Assembly: GCF_004421005.1 (NCBI RefSeq)
Contig: NZ_CP038026.1
Location: 1,736,001-1,800,000 of the forward strand
DNA: 64,000 nt
Source: Pseudoduganella plicata
GTDB lineage: Bacteria; Pseudomonadota; Gammaproteobacteria; Burkholderiales; Burkholderiaceae_D
Direction of reading: 5' to 3'
Shown here: positions 60,725 to 64,000 of the stretch, piece by piece
Numbering within the stretch: position 1 is the stretch's first letter
Layout of the letters: the number at the start of each line of letters is the position of its first letter
Notes under the pieces: generated by a model
The model's database searches: none
What the model was told of the DNA's origin: nothing
Seen by the model: only the letters and a program-made list of their open reading frames with translations
Position numbers and translations under genes: made by a program

Positions 60725-61240
60725 TTATGCTTCGATCGCATCGAAGGCGAAGCGGACTTCTTCGCCGAATTTTTCGAGGAACATCAGGGCGCGCACACCC
60801 TGTGCAGCGGCCTGGTAGTCGGCGCCGTCGAGGTGGAGTTCGATCGCCGCCAGCTGCTCCTTGCGCGCGGCGCGCAGCTGCGCGTCCAGTTTGTCGAGCA
60901 GTTCGACATCCTTGCCGGCGCGAGCCTCGGCCAGCTCCTCGCGCCATTCCATCTGCTGCATCAGGAACGCCATCGGCATGGCCGTATTCGACTCCGTCTG
61001 CAGGTCCACGCCGTGCAGCTCGCACAGGTACCGGGCGCGCTTCTGCGGATTCTTCAGCGTCTGATAGGCCTCGTTGGCACGGGTGGCCCACTGCATCGCC
61101 ACGCGCTTTTCAGCGTCGGTGGCGCCCACGAAACGGTCGGGGTGCACCTGCGACTGGACATCGCGGTAAGCGCTGTCCAGCGCGTTGCTGTCGATGGCGT
61201 AGCGCTGCGGCAGGTGGAAAAGCTCGAAGTGATTTTGCAC
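60725..61240 (-). CDS. hscB: Fe-S co-chaperone HscB, J-domain protein
   Basis: 171 residues from a GTG start at 61240 (read as MQNHFELFHLPQRYAID). An N-terminal J domain with the HPD triad in QSQVHPDRFVG and a C-terminal three-helix domain that binds IscU. In operon order after iscA by 13 bases. The GTG start is the one that matches the family N-terminus. Confidence 0.96.
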   Translation of the reverse strand: MQNHFELFHLPQRYAIDSNALDSAYRDVQSQVHPDRFVGATDAEKRVAMQWATRANEAYQTLKNPQKRARYLCELHGVDLQTESNTAMPMAFLMQQMEWREELAEARAGKDVELLDKLDAQLRAARKEQLAAIELHLDGADYQAAAQGVRALMFLEKFGEEVRFAFDAIEA

Positions 61241-61253
61241 AGTAGCGTGAGAG

Positions 61254-61577
61254 TCAGATGCGGAAGCTTTCGCCGCAGCCGCAGGCGTCTTTTTCGTTCG
61301 GATTGTTGAACTTGAAGCCTTCGTTCAGGCCCTCGCGGGCGAAGTCCAGCTCCGTACCGTCGATATACGGCATGCTTTTCGGATCGACAAAGACCTTCAC
61401 GCCATGCGACTCGAACACGTGGTCGTCATTCGATACTTCGTCCACGTATTCCAGTTTGTATGCGAGACCCGAGCAGCCCGTCGTGCGCACGCCGAAGCGC
61501 AGGCCGACGCCCTTGCCGCGTCGTTCGATATAACGGTTGATGTGCTTCGCTGCTTTTTCGGTCAACGTGATTGCCAT
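61254..61577 (-). CDS. iscA: A-type Fe-S carrier IscA
   Basis: 107 residues from the ATG at 61577 ([20 protein letters not shown]) with AAGGAG 7 bases upstream. The three Cys ligands are in TTGCSGLAY (first) and DACGCGES (second and third). The longer open frame overlapping iscU is rejected. It is 44 bases after iscU. Confidence 0.97.
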   Translation of the reverse strand: MAITLTEKAAKHINRYIERRGKGVGLRFGVRTTGCSGLAYKLEYVDEVSNDDHVFESHGVKVFVDPKSMPYIDGTELDFAREGLNEGFKFNNPNEKDACGCGESFRI

Positions 61578-61621
61578 ATCTTTGCTCCTTGCTGCTGCGT
61601 TGTTGCAGAGTTGCTGACTTC

Positions 61622-62005
61622 TTATGCCGAGTGCTTGGTCTTGTAGTCCAGCACGGCCGCCTTGATGGCGTCTTCGGCCAGGATCGAGCAGTGGATCTTC
61701 ACCGGCGGCAGCGCCAGTTCTTCCGCGATCTGGGTGTTCTTGATCGACAGCGCCTGGTCCAGCGTCTTGCCCTTGACCCATTCCGTCACGAGCGAGCTCG
61801 ATGCGATGGCCGAACCGCAGCCATACGTCTTGAATTTCGCGTCTTCGATGACGCCATCGGCGCCCACCTTGATCTGCAGCTTCATCACGTCGCCGCAGGC
61901 AGGCGCGCCCACCATGCCCGTGCCAACGCTGTCGTCGCCCTTTTCAAAGGCGCCCACGTTGCGGGGATTTTCGTAGTGGTCGAGAACTTTTTCCGAGTAA
62001 GCCAT
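61622..62005 (-). CDS. iscU: Fe-S cluster scaffold IscU
   Basis: 127-residue scaffold on which IscS builds clusters. Conserved ligands are visible in [11 protein letters not shown] (Cys and Asp), [11 protein letters not shown] (Cys) and [15 protein letters not shown] (Cys). The HscA recognition motif LPPVK is present as ALPPVKIHC. It follows iscS by 36 bases. Confidence 0.98.
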   Translation of the reverse strand: MAYSEKVLDHYENPRNVGAFEKGDDSVGTGMVGAPACGDVMKLQIKVGADGVIEDAKFKTYGCGSAIASSSLVTEWVKGKTLDQALSIKNTQIAEELALPPVKIHCSILAEDAIKAAVLDYKTKHSA

Positions 62006-62041
62006 TTGGTGCTCCTGATTCTGTAATTGTTTCGCCAGCGC

Positions 62042-63307
62042 TTAGTGCGCCGCCCATTGGATCGAGTTGATATCGATCCCTTCCTTGAACATATCCCACA
62101 GCGGCGACAGTTCGCGCAGCTTGCCGACCTTTGACTTCATCAGTTCGACGGCGAAGTCGATGTCCTGTTCCGTCGTGAAGCGGCCGATCGTGAAGCGGAT
62201 CGAGCTGTGCGCCAGTTCGTCGGAGCGGCCCAGTGCGCGCAGCACGTACGACGGCTCCAGGCTGGCCGACGTGCAGGCGGAACCGGACGACACGGCCAGG
62301 TCTTTCACGGCCATGATCAGCGACTCGCCTTCGACGTAGTTGAAACTCACGTTCAGGTTGTGCGGCACACGGTTGTCCATGTCGCCGTTGATGTAGACCT
62401 CTTCGATTTCCTGCAGGCCGGAGGCCAGGCGGTCGCGCAGCGCCTTGATGCGCGCGGTCTCCTCGTCCATCTCGACCTTCGCCAGGCGGAACGCCTCGCC
62501 CATGCCGACAATCTGGTGCACCGGCAAGGTGCCCGAACGCAGGCCGCGCTCGTGACCGCCGCCATGCATCTGCGCTTCGATGCGCACGCGCGGCTTGCGG
62601 CAGACGTACAGCGCGCCGACGCCTTTCGGGCCGTAGGTCTTGTGCGCCGTAAACGTCATCAGGTCGATCTTCAGGTCCTGCAGGTCGATGGCGACCTTGC
62701 CCGTGGCTTGCGCCGCGTCGCAATGGAAGATGATGCCCTTGGAGCGGCAGAACGCGGCGATTTCCTTGACGGGCTGGATCACGCCGATCTCGTTATTGAC
62801 CAGCATGACGGAGACGAGGATCGTGTCCGGACGCACGGCCGCGGCCAGCTGTTCAACGGAGATCAGGCCATTGTCTTGCGGGTCCAGGTACGTGGCTTCG
62901 AAGCCCTGGCGCTCCAGTTCGCGCACGGTGTCCAGCACGGCCTTGTGCTCCGTTTTCACGGTGACGATGTGCTTGCCCTTCGTCTTGTAGAACTGGGCCG
63001 CGCCCTTGATCGCCAGGTTGTTGCTCTCGGTCGCGCCGGAGGTCCAGATGATTTCGCGCGGGTCGGCGTTGACGAGCGCCGCCACGTGGCCGCGCGCCTC
63101 TTCGACCGCCGCTTCGGCCGTCCAGCCGTACATATGGCTGCGCGAGGCGGGGTTGCCGAACTGCTCGCGCAGGTAAGGAATCATCTTGTCGGCCACACGC
63201 GGATCGATCGGCGTGGTGGCCGAGTAGTCCATGTAGATCGGGAAGTGCGGCGCGGTATGAAACTCGACCGGGGCTACCTTGGCGACGTTCTTTTCAGGGG
63301 CGTTCAT
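62042..63307 (-). CDS. iscS: Cysteine desulfurase IscS
   Basis: PLP enzyme that takes sulfur from cysteine for clusters and tRNA thiolation. 421 residues, with an N-terminal ~17-residue addition ([18 protein letters not shown]) before the usual start of the fold at [20 protein letters not shown] Lys lies in [13 protein letters not shown], and the persulfide Cys in [21 protein letters not shown] precedes the ATG. It lies 18 bases after iscR. Confidence 0.97.
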   Translation of the reverse strand: MNAPEKNVAKVAPVEFHTAPHFPIYMDYSATTPIDPRVADKMIPYLREQFGNPASRSHMYGWTAEAAVEEARGHVAALVNADPREIIWTSGATESNNLAIKGAAQFYKTKGKHIVTVKTEHKAVLDTVRELERQGFEATYLDPQDNGLISVEQLAAAVRPDTILVSVMLVNNEIGVIQPVKEIAAFCRSKGIIFHCDAAQATGKVAIDLQDLKIDLMTFTAHKTYGPKGVGALYVCRKPRVRIEAQMHGGGHERGLRSGTLPVHQIVGMGEAFRLAKVEMDEETARIKALRDRLASGLQEIEEVYINGDMDNRVPHNLNVSFNYVEGESLIMAVKDLAVSSGSACTSASLEPSYVLRALGRSDELAHSSIRFTIGRFTTEQDIDFAVELMKSKVGKLRELSPLWDMFKEGIDINSIQWAAH

Positions 63308-63325
63308 CTTGTTACTCCAAAGGGT

Positions 63326-63802
63326 TTAACCGAGTGCGGCGTGGTTGCGGTGCATGACCACGACATTCTGTTCGGCGTTTTTCTGTCTCTGCTGGTCGAC
63401 CAGGTCCTGCAGCGAGACCGAGTCCAGGTAATCGACCATCTTTTCGTTCAGCGTGGCCCACAGCTCATGGGTCATGCAGCGCGCGCCCGTGGCGTGGTCG
63501 GCGCCATGGCAGTTTTCCTTGCCGCCGCACTGGGTTGCATCGAGCGGTTCGTCGACGGCGATGATGATGTCGGCCACCGTCACCTTGTCGGCGCGGCGGG
63601 CCAGGCTGTAGCCGCCGCCGGGACCGCGGATCGACTCCACGATCTCGTGCCGGCGCAGCTTGCCGAACAGCTGCTCCAGGTAGGACAGCGAAATCGCCTG
63701 GCGCTGGCTGATGCCAGAGAGCGTGACGGGACCCTTGCCCTGGCGCATGGCCAGGTCGATCATCGCAGTCACGGCAAAACGGCCTTTGGTAGTCAGACGC
63801 AT
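63326..63802 (-). CDS. iscR: Rrf2-family Fe-S cluster regulator IscR
   Basis: 158 residues from the ATG at 63802 (MRLTTKGRFAVTAMIDLAM). A GTG one codon upstream is possible. The winged-helix N-terminus contains LSYLEQLFGKLRRHEIVES, and the cluster Cys are Cys92, Cys98 and Cys109 (CGGKENC then ATGARC). The third Cys is 11 residues from the second, against 6 in the E. coli protein, because of an insertion near HGADHATG. It is the first gene of the isc operon and would repress it in the cluster-bound form. Confidence 0.95.
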   Translation of the reverse strand: MRLTTKGRFAVTAMIDLAMRQGKGPVTLSGISQRQAISLSYLEQLFGKLRRHEIVESIRGPGGGYSLARRADKVTVADIIIAVDEPLDATQCGGKENCHGADHATGARCMTHELWATLNEKMVDYLDSVSLQDLVDQQRQKNAEQNVVVMHRNHAALG

Positions 63803-63875
63803 CACAACCTCGGTTGAGCTCAGCTCACTGTTGAATTCCGGTAAAAACTTGTGCTCGCAACTAAGTGAAAACCTT

Positions 63876-63901
63876 ATTAGTTGAACGATTTAGTCAAGTA
63901 T
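63876..63901 (-). promoter_or_regulatory. Candidate IscR type 1 site / isc promoter
   Basis: On the minus strand ATACTTGACTAAAT begins a 26-base partial dyad (left arm ATACTTGAC; right arm GTTCAACTAAT, imperfect) like the IscR type 1 consensus. TTGACT inside it could serve as the -35 of the isc promoter. It lies about 75-100 bases before iscR, which fits autoregulation. The 3' segment 63902-64000 shows no gene at the edge of the window. Confidence 0.5.
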
Positions 63902-64000
63902 AACAGAGTCCGTTCGGGCGTGCCGGAGGCGGCATTTTTTTGGGTGCGGTGCAGCAGAATGGAGGTGCGGAGCGAGCGGCGGGGTGAGACAGCCGGATAT

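Noticed and set aside
58255-61245. A 996-codon open frame on the plus strand across fdx, hscA and hscB
   Set aside because: Antisense shadow of the isc operon. No ribosome site and no recognisable domain.
63921-63941. TGCCG-GAGG-CGGCA followed by seven T as a terminator
   Set aside because: It reads as a terminator only on the plus strand, where no upstream gene is present within the window. The stem is only 5 bp.

Overview
The window is GC-rich, densely coded chromosomal DNA from a betaproteobacterium, most likely Oxalobacteraceae (Massilia/Pseudoduganella/Duganella type). Support for this is the order qor-tpiA-secG-tRNA-Leu-nuoABCDEFGHIJ, a full iscRSUA-hscBA-fdx-iscX operon, rpsO-pnp, ilvI-ilvH-ilvC followed later by pssA-leuA, a PEP-CTERM protein, and short REP-like palindromes between genes. 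I see no rRNA, CRISPR array, transposase, integrase or replication origin. Family names come from reading the proteins, not from a database search.

Layout. 1-11.7 kb (minus strand): ten complex I genes (nuoJ cut by the window edge), tRNA-Leu(GAG), secG, tpiA and a quinone oxidoreductase. nuoB carries a one-base deletion and the tRNA has a six-base anticodon loop. 11.8-18.1 kb (minus): an orphan type VI secretion cargo module, vgrG - lipase effector - Tli4-like immunity lipoprotein - PAAR. 18.2-19.8 kb: a Sel1-repeat protein and a DUF2807 protein. 20.1-34.1 kb: a galactomannan utilisation locus with a TonB-dependent receptor; a minus-strand operon of sugar permease, GH5 mannanase, GH27 alpha-galactosidase and two SGNH esterases; and a divergent plus-strand operon of LacI-type regulator, AGE-family isomerase, PfkB kinase and cytochrome c/sorbosone-dehydrogenase fusion. 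34.4-46.6 kb: a chemoreceptor, a PEP-CTERM protein, a zinc-ribbon membrane protein, pnp, rpsO, a small lipoprotein, leuA, pssA, a SIMPL protein and a PafA-like phosphatase behind a likely Pho box. 46.8-50.7 kb: ilvC, ilvH, ilvI. 51.2-55.6 kb: an ECF sigma operon (DUF3619, DUF3106, RDD), an HxlR/MFS divergent pair and an HNH protein. 55.6-63.9 kb (minus): a pseudouridine synthase, threonine aldolase, methyltransferase and the isc operon.

How the parts fit. The 20-34 kb locus reads as one pathway: uptake of mannan oligosaccharides through the TonB receptor, deacetylation by the SGNH esterases, removal of galactose side chains by GH27, cleavage of the mannan backbone by GH5, import by an FHS-type permease, mannose to fructose by the AGE enzyme, and fructose to fructose-6-phosphate by the kinase. 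Three promoters in it (receptor, permease operon, regulator operon) share one architecture: a 21-bp dyad GTTTAGT-N7-ACTAAAC, then 23-24 bp, then TTGAYC, then 14-15 bp, then ATGCAA. This is the most informative unexplained signal in the window.

Quality note. nuoB, tRNA-Leu and the TonB receptor each look short by one base in or next to a G/C run. Errors in the underlying assembly are the simplest explanation, and the frames should be checked against raw reads before any biology is built on them.
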